Virus record (IMG/VR): IMGVR_UViG_3300044796_000197
Location: 1-22,660 of that record
Source: a virus
Strand: one strand, 5' to 3'
Length of the DNA stretch: 22,660 nucleotides
Positions 1 to 8,182 of the stretch are shown here, in pieces. The notes below the pieces were generated by a model, which saw nothing but the letters and a program-made list of their open reading frames with translations, did not search any database and was not told the DNA's origin. Position 1 is the stretch's first letter; each line of letters begins with the position of its first letter. The position numbers were made by a program, and so were the translations under genes.

Positions 1-2178
1 AACTTGGTCAAGGTCAGGTACTAAGCGTGGTGGCAAGAAACCAAGTGTCAGCGTGGCGTATTCAGGGTACGTATCAACGCGCACAATCTGTAGCAGCAAA
101 CTGTCTACGAAAGTGCCGAACCCTTGCAAGCCAACCATTAGGCCAGGTTTTAGCAGTGTCAGGTCGTATTCGGGGTACATAACAGTAATGGTGGTTTGGT
201 TTTGTTCGGTGTCGTTACCCAGTACATCAGCTTCGGCCACCGTGTAAGCCGTTGCCTGGTCGACCACGTTGCTGTCGCTAGGTCGGTCAAGTCGCGGGCC
301 GTACTGCGCAATGCTAGTCGGGTTGCTGTAGTTAACATAAATGCTGTCGGTATCCCCGCTTGGAACGCCCCCGGTAAAGTAGGCGTTATTGATTAAGTTT
401 TCAATGGTGGCAATAATAGTTACCTGGGTTAAGTCGTGGTCTTTAGTAAACGTAATGTCTGCAACAGTGTTGGCTTCTTTGAAGTACAGCGTGTCAGTGC
501 CAAGGTCAACATAGAAATACCAAGCGCTTGGTGACAGTTGCAGCACTGTTTGTATACCTTCGTAAATACTATTGGTATTGAATTCACAGCTAAGGCTTAG
601 GGTAGTCGGGGTAATTGTGCTGCTGTCATAAGTAATTAGGCCGCCACGGGCAATGTAGTCATTCATTATAGGTTCAAGAATGCCGGCTACCGGTTCAACA
701 GTCGTAAAGGTTGCGGTCGTACTTCCGGTACCACTAAAGGTTTCGAAGTATAGGTCACCGGTAATTGGGTAGTAGCCACCGCCACCGCCCCCACCGTAGC
801 TTTGGTAGTAGGCTGTGCCGTAAGAATAGACCGCTGTATTTTGGTAAGCAATTTGTATGCTGTCGCCAGGGTCAACTGTGACAGTGAAAAAGTACTCCGT
901 GCCTGACACGGTAATAAGTTCGGTAGGCAACGCAAACTGTACAACCGCTTCGCTAGGACAACTCACATACTGGGTTATTGAGCCTAGCAGTGTTTGCTGT
1001 CCAGGGTTGTTATAAATATTGATGGTCACATTTGCGTAACCCAAAAAAGCCAGGTTAAGGGCGCCCAGGTTGGTAGTCCCAGCCTGCCATGTCTGACCAA
1101 ACGCCTGAAAAGCTGCACCTTTACTATCGGCGTCAATAGTTCCAAACACATTTGAAGCCCCTTGTGCGACGTCAGACGTAAAGGTATATGGATAGCCCCG
1201 TAACATGAAGTTGTCTAGGTCTTGGCCGTTGCTATAGACCAGCATACTTATACTTTCGGCACCGCTGTCGCTGGTTGTAGCACCTCCAGAACCGTCACCA
1301 TTACCGCCATAACTTGCTTCCCAACGTTCTAATTCACCCTGAAAAACAACTTTGCCATTCGGGTGCCAGTAACCTACGTCATAGACAACTATTTGGTTAC
1401 CGTTCTGAATTAAGGCTTGCGGCCCGGTTCCTAGTGACACCATGGGGACTTGCCCCTCGTCGGTAAGCTGGTTTAAGTTTTCGTCAGTGAGTAAGTTGCC
1501 GCTTTCGTCAGTCAGGTCATTACCAGGTAAATATGGTGTGTCGGGTGAAACAGCACAGGTAATAGCTAAAGTGGTACCTGCCGTGTTAACATCTTGGCTC
1601 GTTTGGTATGGTGTAGTTACTTTTGGTAGACTGCCAATGAATTGACCCGCGGAGTTAAATACCTGGTAAATATAACGGTGCGGGACGTAAGCGGGGCCAG
1701 TATGCCACCATACCGTTATTTCAACACCATTCAAATTAACATTAGCGTCCGAAGGGTCATGCGTAGCACTAAAAGAAAAGTAGACGCCAAAGCCAGAACT
1801 GTTTATGTCGCTAGGTGACCAGCTTCCACCCCACAAGCTAGTCGAGTCACCAACTGTATAAGTTGCTACCGAACCGCCGGCGCCCCCGGCCATGCCAGTG
1901 CCTTTAGTTAAGTTAATGAAGGGGCCAGCAAGGTTGTTACCGTAAACATTATATTGCACCTGTATGCCGTCAATTACCGCGGTAGAAGGTATGCTAAAAC
2001 CAAAGTTACTAACTAGTAGTTCGTTAGTAGGGCTGCCGTCAAAGACATCTATAAAATAGCTAGCCGAAGCGTAGTTAGAAGAACCCGGTGCTTGGTAGGC
2101 GTAGCTAGGGTTTGTCCATGCTACTGGGCCGCCTTCGTCTACGGCCGAAGTTCCTAAGTATGGGCCTTCCGGTGACAT
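1..2178 (-). CDS. Tail baseplate hub / minor tail protein with carbohydrate-binding-like modules (partial, C-terminus off the left edge)
   Basis: This is an open frame of 726 codons from an ATG at 2178 to the window edge with no stop, so the C-terminus is missing. The start shares one base with the stop of the distal tail gene (TAATG). Residues 1-170 look like a beta jelly-roll. A run of three LTDE motifs lies near residues 222-243. A hub-like strand region around 255-288 ends in ELERWEASYGG. A second beta domain spans about 300-460 and is followed by seven consecutive glycines (462-468). From about 485 onward the sequence resembles the hub proteins of siphophages (the ReqiPepy6 Gp37-like type), with patterns such as ITYDSSTI, WYFYVDLGTD and a late LENLIN-like strand (IENLINNAYFTGG). 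The position after tape measure and distal tail genes fits a hub at the tail tip. Hub assignment is by context and general pattern. The beta modules are probably for adsorption, which is inference. Confidence 0.75.
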   Translation of the reverse strand, partial: MSPEGPYLGTSAVDEGGPVAWTNPSYAYQAPGSSNYASASYFIDVFDGSPTNELLVSNFGFSIPSTAVIDGIQVQYNVYGNNLAGPFINLTKGTGMAGGAGGSVATYTVGDSTSLWGGSWSPSDINSSGFGVYFSFSATHDPSDANVNLNGVEITVWWHTGPAYVPHRYIYQVFNSAGQFIGSLPKVTTPYQTSQDVNTAGTTLAITCAVSPDTPYLPGNDLTDESGNLLTDENLNQLTDEGQVPMVSLGTGPQALIQNGNQIVVYDVGYWHPNGKVVFQGELERWEASYGGNGDGSGGATTSDSGAESISMLVYSNGQDLDNFMLRGYPYTFTSDVAQGASNVFGTIDADSKGAAFQAFGQTWQAGTTNLGALNLAFLGYANVTINIYNNPGQQTLLGSITQYVSCPSEAVVQFALPTELITVSGTEYFFTVTVDPGDSIQIAYQNTAVYSYGTAYYQSYGGGGGGGYYPITGDLYFETFSGTGSTTATFTTVEPVAGILEPIMNDYIARGGLITYDSSTITPTTLSLSCEFNTNSIYEGIQTVLQLSPSAWYFYVDLGTDTLYFKEANTVADITFTKDHDLTQVTIIATIENLINNAYFTGGVPSGDTDSIYVNYSNPTSIAQYGPRLDRPSDSNVVDQATAYTVAEADVLGNDTEQNQTTITVMYPEYDLTLLKPGLMVGLQGFGTFVDSLLLQIVRVDTYPEYATLTLGFLPPRLVPDLDQV

Positions 2179-3374
2179 TAAGCGTACCCTTCATAGTAGA
2201 CACTACTAATAGTCACCGTGCGACTAGAAAAGCTGTCATTGTAATATAGCGTTTGTGCGCCGGGTGGGAATTCAGGAAAGGCGCCACTGAAGTTAACGTT
2301 GGCACCGTTTACCGTAACCGTCTTGCCGCCACAATCAATTACCAATACGTCACCGTCTGACCAGCTGCGGTTAACCGTAACGGCTTGGCCATTATTACTG
2401 TTACCAAATTGAACGTAGGCACTGCTACTTGGCAGCACACTGACGTCGTCTAAGTACCACGTGCCGGACGCCGGACTTGTTGAAGTAAAGTCAAGTTCCT
2501 GGGTTGTGCTAGTAGCTGTGAAGCTCAGGAAAACTTGCTGCCAGCTAGTTGTTAGCGTGGCATTTGTAGTCACGGCAGCGGCACCCATAGTTACTAGTTC
2601 ACCACCAGCATTGCCGCGAAGCCATGCTGTCACGTCATAGACTTGGCCCACAGTCAAACCGCTAACTTCCTGCAGTTCCCAGCCATAGTTGCCACCAGTT
2701 GCAGTGGAAGCGTTAATCATTTTCATGTCATAGGTGCCGCTGTGTGGCGACGTGGTAACGACTGAAGCCGTGCCGACACCGCCGCTAGACCATGGCGTTA
2801 GTGCGTCAGTTTCAAAGCCGGGGTTGGTAACTAAGTTAGTGCCACCAGTACTGGAACTGCCCAAGGTAATTGTTGTTATAGGCAACTGGTAAGGCGCAGT
2901 GCCTAAGAAAGTATAATTTGCGGTTAGTGGTAATGACGTTTGGTTAGAAGCTGACCAAGCACTTGTCGTGCCGGGCGCGTAGCCAAACGGGTTGTCACAA
3001 GTAAATTCAACTGCGAACTTGGCATACGTCAAACCGCCGGGCCGCTGAATAGTAGTTTTGGTAACGGTTCCGGTGTAGTTACGGGTTGTGCCGTTCCAGC
3101 CAATAACTAGCGGCAAGTCGTTGCCAATTAGGTAACCTTTGAATGTATCTATAAGAGCGTCTAGGCCGGTAAAGCTGCCGCCGTTCAATGTGCCGGAAAT
3201 AGTAATAATGCGATTCGGGTAAGCAATGAAGGGAATTTTACTAAAGTTGGCGTGGGCTAGTGGGTACTGCTTGGCGTCTATAGTCGGCAAGCTCATGTGG
3301 TCAATATTGTCAGTCAGAATACTGCTGGTCTGCAGGGAATTGCCGTTATAAGTAATGGTGGTTCCTGGGTTCAT
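2178..3374 (-). CDS. Distal tail protein (Dit) with inserted carbohydrate-binding module
   Basis: This 398-residue protein is the likely ring that joins the tail tube to the baseplate hub. Residues 1-140 fit the Dit N-terminal domain: a strand-rich start, IDAKQYPLAHANF, then IITISGTLNGG, and the typical FTCDNPFGYAPG ending. Residues about 180-315 form a module of the CBM4/9-like type, opening with NLVTNPGFETD and ending with GTWYLDDVSVLP, a common start and end of such jelly-rolls. The remaining C-terminal strands (from about 320) complete the usual second Dit domain, so the module sits inside or just before it. The start is supported by GGGGAG seven bases upstream of the ATG, and the gene begins three bases after the tape measure stop. 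Such 'evolved' Dits are known in Gram-positive siphophages and bind host sugars. Here the sugar specificity is unknown. Confidence 0.85.
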   Translation of the reverse strand: MNPGTTITYNGNSLQTSSILTDNIDHMSLPTIDAKQYPLAHANFSKIPFIAYPNRIITISGTLNGGSFTGLDALIDTFKGYLIGNDLPLVIGWNGTTRNYTGTVTKTTIQRPGGLTYAKFAVEFTCDNPFGYAPGTTSAWSASNQTSLPLTANYTFLGTAPYQLPITTITLGSSSTGGTNLVTNPGFETDALTPWSSGGVGTASVVTTSPHSGTYDMKMINASTATGGNYGWELQEVSGLTVGQVYDVTAWLRGNAGGELVTMGAAAVTTNATLTTSWQQVFLSFTATSTTQELDFTSTSPASGTWYLDDVSVLPSSSAYVQFGNSNNGQAVTVNRSWSDGDVLVIDCGGKTVTVNGANVNFSGAFPEFPPGAQTLYYNDSFSSRTVTISSVYYEGYA

Positions 3375-3376
3375 AA

Positions 3377-5794
3377 TTACACTCCCCTACTAGCTGTTAA
3401 GCCTTTGCCAACGGCAAGGTTGTCCAAGTCCATTTGGGTAATCCAGGCACTGACGGCTGCGGCTGTCGACAGAACCACTTGGCCAATAGTAACGCTGTGG
3501 CTGTTGTTTGTCGTACTGCTGCTGCCCATAACGCTGCCTAGTGCTGCATTGGTCTGGGTGTTCGGAAGCACACTGCTGCCAGTAGGTAACATAACAAGTT
3601 CTGGCCCGTTTTCGCCGACCATAGCCATACCGCCGCCGAAGTTTGTAACACCGCCGGCAAAGCCCGGAATGTGTAAGTCATGGCCAATGTCTTTAACTAG
3701 GTTAACGCCAGTACTGCCCACCGCCTTGGCAATGTCGTCCGGCAAACCAATAAACAAATTGGCAATGTCTTTAATAGCTTGTGACGCCCAGCTTTTCAGC
3801 TGGTTACCTAGCGTGTCCAAGGCGTGGTCTAAGTTGCCACTGCCGGTTATAACGTCGTCAATAACATGCCAGAAGTCGTCAAACACTTCGTAGGTATCAA
3901 CGACCGTAGCTTTTATGTCCCTGAAGGCGCCAACCCCAATTTCAATGGCGCTGCGCAATACGTTAAATGCTATTTCTGTCGTTTGAATAGTTACTATAAG
4001 TGGCATAAAGCCGGCTTTGACCATGTCTATTAAAGCTTCCTGGGCCTGTTTGTTGCTGCTAATGAAGTTGACTATTGGCCCAATTGTATTGGCAAAGTCT
4101 TTCATGGCTTCGGTTAAGTAGGGAAGTAGCGCCGTACCAATTTTAATAGCCAGGGTTTCAACAACTTGTTCGGCGCGGGCTAGTTGTGTATTAAAGTTAC
4201 CCTGAACCTGTGACCACTCCTGAATGTTGCTGCCGCCCTGCTTGGCACTAGCGGAAATAGCTTTTACGTTATTGTCGAAAGTTGCAGTATGGCCACCGGT
4301 CAATAGCAATGCTGCAGAAAGGGCGTCACTTTGTCCGGTCATGGCTTGCAGTTCAGCACGGAAAGTCGGGCTGTCATTAACGGCACTTGTCAGGGCATTA
4401 TTAAAACTAGTTGTTTGGTTGTAGGTCGCTTCAAATTGTTTACCTAAGTTAGTTAGGCCTTCCGGCAAAGCCTGTACTTGTGTACGGTAGTCAGCAAAAC
4501 TAATACTTCCGTTGACTAATTCCGTGGCCAAGCTTTGCAGTTGTGGCGGCATAGCTTTAAGTTCGGTATTCATGTCAGCTGTAGCTACGGTTGAGTTCTT
4601 CATGGCGCTTTGAATAACTAGACCGTCTGGCCCCATGTGTTCTTCAATGGCGTTAAACATTTCGCTTAAGGTGCCGGTCAAACCTTCCTTACCAATGTTC
4701 TTGGAAACGTCCTGCGCGTTTAAGCCCATTGCTTGGAAAGCTGCAATTTGCTGGGTTGTCATTTTGGTTAGTGTGGCAATAAGTGCGTTGACGTCTTGGG
4801 CGGCATTCTGGGCGTCTTTACCGCCAGCCGTTAAGGTAACGACCGCACCTGTGACTTGGCCTATGGAAATACCGGCCGCGTTAGCTGAAGGTAGCACCGT
4901 GGAAAGCGCGCTAGACAAGTCTTGCAAAGTTGTCTTACCACGACTAACAGCAGTAACCAATTCGTTAGTAATATTGGTAGCTTTGTCAGCCGGAACATTG
5001 TAGTCGACCATGGCCGTTGTTACGGCGTTAGCAACTGTTGCCAGGCTAGCATTTTCAGCTTTGGCAGCTTCAGCAGAAGCGGTCAAAATGTCTAGGCCAT
5101 CTGCAGCCGTATAGCCGGCTGACGAAATGTAGTACAAGCCGCTGGTTAACTGCTTGGTGCTTTCGCCGGTTTCAGTAGCAATGTTCTCAATGCCAGTTTC
5201 CAAAGTTTTAAGTGGCGCGGTTTCACCGGCTGTCGTGTATAGCTGGGTTATAGACTGTTGGAAGTCAGCCGCGCTTTTAACAATAATTGCAGTCGCACCG
5301 GCAATTGCTGCACCGGCTAAAACATACGGGTTGGTTATGGCGCCGGCAAGTCCGGCTGTACCTAGCGCACCTTTGGCAACGTCAGTGCCGGCAGCACTAA
5401 CATCTTGTGCGGCACCAGCTTCGCCGGCCGCCACGCCAACTTCGCGGTAACTGGCAATCATAGCGTCATTGGAAGCAATAACTACGTCGGCTGTACCTTG
5501 GGTGGCGTCACCCAAAATAGTTATGCCGCCAACTGCATCAGTTGTGGCGCCGGCAATAGTTGCCAGGTTTGCTTCAAGGTCAGCGCTGCTAGCACCTAGG
5601 CTAACAAAGCTGGCGTCCATTTCGTCTAGCGCACCAGTGACAGCACCAGCTGTAGCTTCCGCTGTGCCACTTAAGGTATCTAATGAAGCCTGGGTACTGT
5701 CTAGCGCAGCGTTGGTTTCGTCAACACCGGCTGTGTCACTTACGGTGCTTATTAAGACGCCTACATTGCTGGTTGGTGAAAGTGTTGGGCTCAT
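3377..5794 (-). CDS. Tail tape measure protein
   Basis: The largest complete gene of the window (805 residues) lies directly after the frameshifted chaperone, the standard tape-measure position. The N-terminal 140 residues are Ala/Asp/Thr-rich and helical. A Gly/Ala-rich hydrophobic segment spans about 142-172, suitable for a membrane-active tail protein. The following 200 residues (ETAPLKTLETG, YYISSAGYTAADGLD, TAMVDYNVPADKATNI) match the TP901-type tape measure core. Residues 714-737 carry the common C-terminal motif GGVTNFGGGMAMVGENGPEL. By the usual relation of about 0.15 nm per residue the tail would be near 120 nm. It is the scaffold for tube polymerisation and is probably released into the cell envelope at injection. 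The start ATG has only a distant AAGGA about 15 bases upstream, so translation may be coupled to the preceding frameshift reading frame. Confidence 0.93.
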   Translation of the reverse strand: MSPTLSPTSNVGVLISTVSDTAGVDETNAALDSTQASLDTLSGTAEATAGAVTGALDEMDASFVSLGASSADLEANLATIAGATTDAVGGITILGDATQGTADVVIASNDAMIASYREVGVAAGEAGAAQDVSAAGTDVAKGALGTAGLAGAITNPYVLAGAAIAGATAIIVKSAADFQQSITQLYTTAGETAPLKTLETGIENIATETGESTKQLTSGLYYISSAGYTAADGLDILTASAEAAKAENASLATVANAVTTAMVDYNVPADKATNITNELVTAVSRGKTTLQDLSSALSTVLPSANAAGISIGQVTGAVVTLTAGGKDAQNAAQDVNALIATLTKMTTQQIAAFQAMGLNAQDVSKNIGKEGLTGTLSEMFNAIEEHMGPDGLVIQSAMKNSTVATADMNTELKAMPPQLQSLATELVNGSISFADYRTQVQALPEGLTNLGKQFEATYNQTTSFNNALTSAVNDSPTFRAELQAMTGQSDALSAALLLTGGHTATFDNNVKAISASAKQGGSNIQEWSQVQGNFNTQLARAEQVVETLAIKIGTALLPYLTEAMKDFANTIGPIVNFISSNKQAQEALIDMVKAGFMPLIVTIQTTEIAFNVLRSAIEIGVGAFRDIKATVVDTYEVFDDFWHVIDDVITGSGNLDHALDTLGNQLKSWASQAIKDIANLFIGLPDDIAKAVGSTGVNLVKDIGHDLHIPGFAGGVTNFGGGMAMVGENGPELVMLPTGSSVLPNTQTNAALGSVMGSSSTTNNSHSVTIGQVVLSTAAAVSAWITQMDLDNLAVGKGLTASRGV

Positions 5795-5818
5795 GGTGTT
5801 TATGTTTAATCCTTAAGC

Positions 5819-6074
5819 TTATTCTATCTTTTTTTGTGCCCTAGGAGTACCCCATTCTTCTTCAAGGTAAAGCATTTCCCGGTCGTTGTTAAAAGCATTC
5901 AGGGGCATTGTCATAGCTTCCTGGTAGCTGACACCCATAGCGCGCCGGTAAAACAAAATAGCGTATTCAATTGGTGCCGGCGGCAGGTCACCTTCTTGTG
6001 GTTCCTCACCACGCCTGACTGCTTCCAGGCGCGAACGCCTAGCTTCTAGGTGGGCTATTAGCTGCTTTTTTTTT
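5819..6074 (-). CDS. Tail assembly chaperone, -1 frameshift extension (gpGT-type)
   Basis: Between the chaperone stop at 6058 and the tape measure the minus strand stays open in the -1 frame for 82 codons after the slip, ending with TAA at 5819-5821. No good independent start with a ribosome binding site is present: the first ATG in this frame is well inside. Nine consecutive A residues on the coding strand (6066-6074) give the slippery site A-AAA-AAA just before the zero-frame stop. Slipping back one base replaces K-S-S-stop with K-K-Q-L-I-A-H-L and continues through a charged helical stretch, RRSRLEAVRRGEEPQEG, to a Glu-rich end. The fused product would be 203 residues. The arrangement is the lambda G/GT type, where a minor fusion form links tube subunits to the tape measure. 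Frame arithmetic and absence of stops are directly visible. Frameshift efficiency is inferred. Confidence 0.85.
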
Positions 6075-6429
6075 CCGGTGTAAGGGGTGGCTCACCCTGT
6101 TCAGTTTTCAGGGTAAGCAAGTAACGTTGGTCAACTGGGTTCATACGGGCGACCGTGTCAAACGTAATGTCGGCTACTTGGTCAGTACCGTACTCGCAAA
6201 TGTTCCAGTCCTTAATACGTGACAACAAAGCTTTTAGACCACGCACAACCCGGTTGGGGTCAAGGTCACTAAACGCTTCCAAGTCACCAACCATGTTAGG
6301 GCCAATGTCCAACATAACCCAACCCTGGTTTTCTTTTGGTACTTCTTTGCCTTCGTCGTCGACAGACGTGCTGGGCAAATAGAACTTCTTAATGTTCTGG
6401 TTGGTTGGTGGTGTGAATAGCTGTGGCAT
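6058..6429 (-). CDS. Tail assembly chaperone (gpG-like)
   Basis: This 123-residue protein lies between the tail tube and tape measure genes, the canonical site of tail assembly chaperones. It opens MPQLFTPPTNQNIKKFYLPS and has an acidic, helical middle (GDLEAFSDLDPNRVVRGLKALLSRIKDW) resembling the small chaperones that coat the tape measure during tail assembly. It ends EKKSS at the slippery A9 run. The start overlaps the tube stop as TAATG without an obvious ribosome binding site, so translational coupling is likely. Most ribosomes should make this short form; a fraction would frameshift into the downstream frame. The family is very divergent, so the call rests on position, size and the frameshift signal rather than on clear motifs. 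Confidence 0.85.
   Translation of the reverse strand: MPQLFTPPTNQNIKKFYLPSTSVDDEGKEVPKENQGWVMLDIGPNMVGDLEAFSDLDPNRVVRGLKALLSRIKDWNICEYGTDQVADITFDTVARMNPVDQRYLLTLKTEQGEPPLTPEKKSS
6066..6074 (-). promoter_or_regulatory. Programmed -1 ribosomal frameshift site (A9 slippery run)
   Basis: The coding strand reads GG followed by nine A and then GC. In the zero frame this is GAA AAA AAA AGC AGC TAA, giving the heptamer A-AAA-AAA three codons before the stop. A one-base backward slip enters the open frame ending at 5819. The coordinate arithmetic fits: the zero-frame stop has low base 6058, and the extension stop has low base 5819, one register apart in the -1 direction. I did not identify a clear stimulatory hairpin. 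Confidence 0.8.
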
Positions 6430-7844
6430 TATGCAATTGGGTTAATGGCATTAGTTACTGAAAGTAGGAAACCGGCGCTGCTAGAACTGCTATAGTTCGG
6501 GTGCATTTTAATGGTTTCGTAGTTGACGCTTTTAGCTTTTAGCTGTGGCAATGGGTTGTCAGGTACAGCTTGTGGAATTTCAATTTGGAACTGGTACTGG
6601 TTAGTTGCACCGGCATAATGGGTAATAATTATGGCCGTGTTTGTCAGCAACTTATATAGCTGAATGTCGTTAGTCAGGTCAAAGAATTTCTTAACTGTAC
6701 AGGACATATTGCCAGTAGTTCGAATTAAGCTAGCTGGGTCGGGCGAACCAAACCTTTGACTTCCGCTGTCTTTTTCAAAGTTGTTCATTAGTTCCCAGGT
6801 GCTTTCAAGTTCAACCTTTGTAACTGCGGCACTGGCTGCAGCAGTAAGGTTTGTACCGAACTGCCAAGTAGTATTGCTGGCCAGGAACGTGCTAAGTAGG
6901 TTGAAGCTAGGTGTAGCTGGTCGAAGGTACATGTAGTCACCGCTGACAAAGCCGGTAACGTTGGTAACCGTAGTAATTTGGGTCGCATTAACAATGGTTG
7001 CAATGGTTGCGTCAGTGTAGCTGCTGCCGCCCTGGTGGTAGAAGCGAATTAGATCGCCGACAACTAAGCCAGCTGTTGGTGTAGAAGTGTAGGCTGTTTC
7101 AAAAGTAACGGTGTATGGGTTGCTGCCAGTTGGTGTGGCTGAAAGCTGGGCGCCAATAAAGCTACCTAGTGCGCTGGCGCCGACTTTAACTTGCATTTCG
7201 TTCTTGTTCCAGCTGGGCTTCATATTGTCGAACATAACACCGAAGAAACGCTTAACGAAGTTGCCGGTTGAAATGTCCATAGTGTAGCTTTTGGTCGCTA
7301 CCGTGGTAGCTGTTGGCCCGGCTAGTGTGAATGGCCAAGTAGTAGAACCGGTTGTGAAAGCTGAAAAAGTAATGGTGCTGTCGCCAGTACCGCTAGCCTT
7401 GGTCAAAGTACCAGAAGCTGACGGTGCGCTAGGGCCAGTAACTATTAGGGTGGTGGCGCTAGCAATAGTAGCGGTGACGGTAAACGTAAAGCCGTTGTTA
7501 GTATAGGTTGCGCCGACAGTAGCGTTAGCGCTGGTACAGGTTATGGTGTAGGTAGTGACAGCTGTGCCGCGACTAAATAAACCGTCAAGGAAATAAGTAA
7601 GCGTGTTGGGTTCAGCAACAACGGTTACGTCACCCTTGTGGGTACGAAAACCTGGTAGTGTCTGAAAAGTCTCAAATGGTTGGCCGAAAATAGGGGTCTG
7701 GTCTTGAAGACTATAATCGGTCGTCATAGTTTCGTCTTGTAATAATGTCCAGTCGTCGGGTGTAACGGCTGTACCAATAGTAGTTTCGGGTGCTAAACCT
7801 AGATAGCCAAGGTTACCAACCCTTTCAAGGCCTTGTAATGCCAT
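6429..7844 (-). CDS. Tail tube (major tail) protein with inserted beta domains
   Basis: At 471 residues it is much longer than a minimal tail tube subunit of about 150-250. The N-terminus (NLGYLGLAPETTIGTAVTPD) and C-terminal part (QLYKLLTNTAIIITHYAG, FQIEIPQAVPDNPLPQLKAK) have the character of siphophage tube proteins that follow a tail terminator gene. Residues about 97-162 form a Thr-rich beta insertion (ATVGATYTNNGFTFTVTAT, LTKASGTGDSTITFS), and a second insertion covers about 225-310 (TAGLVVGDLIRFYHQGGS, FVSGDYMYLRPATPSF). The inserts would sit on the outside of the tube. The start is supported by AAGGAG eight bases upstream and a TAATG overlap with the preceding gene. A high-copy product is expected. 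Confidence 0.85.
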   Translation of the reverse strand: MALQGLERVGNLGYLGLAPETTIGTAVTPDDWTLLQDETMTTDYSLQDQTPIFGQPFETFQTLPGFRTHKGDVTVVAEPNTLTYFLDGLFSRGTAVTTYTITCTSANATVGATYTNNGFTFTVTATIASATTLIVTGPSAPSASGTLTKASGTGDSTITFSAFTTGSTTWPFTLAGPTATTVATKSYTMDISTGNFVKRFFGVMFDNMKPSWNKNEMQVKVGASALGSFIGAQLSATPTGSNPYTVTFETAYTSTPTAGLVVGDLIRFYHQGGSSYTDATIATIVNATQITTVTNVTGFVSGDYMYLRPATPSFNLLSTFLASNTTWQFGTNLTAAASAAVTKVELESTWELMNNFEKDSGSQRFGSPDPASLIRTTGNMSCTVKKFFDLTNDIQLYKLLTNTAIIITHYAGATNQYQFQIEIPQAVPDNPLPQLKAKSVNYETIKMHPNYSSSSSAGFLLSVTNAINPIA

Positions 7845-8140
7845 TATGCGTTCTCCTTAGTTTCTGTTTTTATAGCTTGATTGTCAGCTGGTGGTGTAGC
7901 AGCTGGTTTGTCAGCATTAACAGGTGGCGTAGCAGGTGCCACAGGCTTGTCAGCAGATGTAGACTGTTCAGTATTAGGTGGTGTAGGTTGTTCATTTTCT
8001 ACTGGTTCGAAGTTGGGGTTTTCAAGAAGTGTTGGGTTAGTCGTTACTAAAACACCCTTGTTGTCACTGGTACCGTAACCCGGAACAAAAAGGCTTCGGC
8101 CTCTCTTTTCCTTATAGGTGTAAGTTTTGTTTTCAGCCAT
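7844..8140 (-). CDS. Small Pro/Ala-rich protein between tail terminator and tail tube
   Basis: This 98-residue protein matches no family I can name. Residues 1-45 include a basic start (TYTYKEKRGRSLFVPGYG) and an Asn/Pro-containing stretch; residues 46-98 are almost entirely Pro, Ala, Thr, Asp and Lys and are surely disordered. An AGAGGA box precedes the ATG by about 11 bases. It shares its stop with the tail tube start (TAATG), so it is probably expressed together with the tube. Its composition recalls the tail of the 144-residue protein at 15755-16189. It may be a flexible virion linker or an assembly factor, but function is unknown. Confidence 0.7.
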   Translation of the reverse strand: MAENKTYTYKEKRGRSLFVPGYGTSDNKGVLVTTNPTLLENPNFEPVENEQPTPPNTEQSTSADKPVAPATPPVNADKPAATPPADNQAIKTETKENA

Positions 8141-8182
8141 GTTGCTATTATCCTCTCATTTATGCTTATGTTTTGTCAATAA

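Noticed and set aside
687-944. Minus-strand 85-codon frame within the hub gene
   Set aside because: It overlaps the long hub frame in another register; the hub frame is continuous over 726 codons and has recognisable tail features.
3297-3893. Plus-strand open frame of 198 codons opposite the tape measure and distal tail genes
   Set aside because: It spans the ends of two well-supported minus-strand genes, has no ribosome binding site and codes a low-quality hydrophobic Thr/Pro/Leu composition typical of antisense frames.
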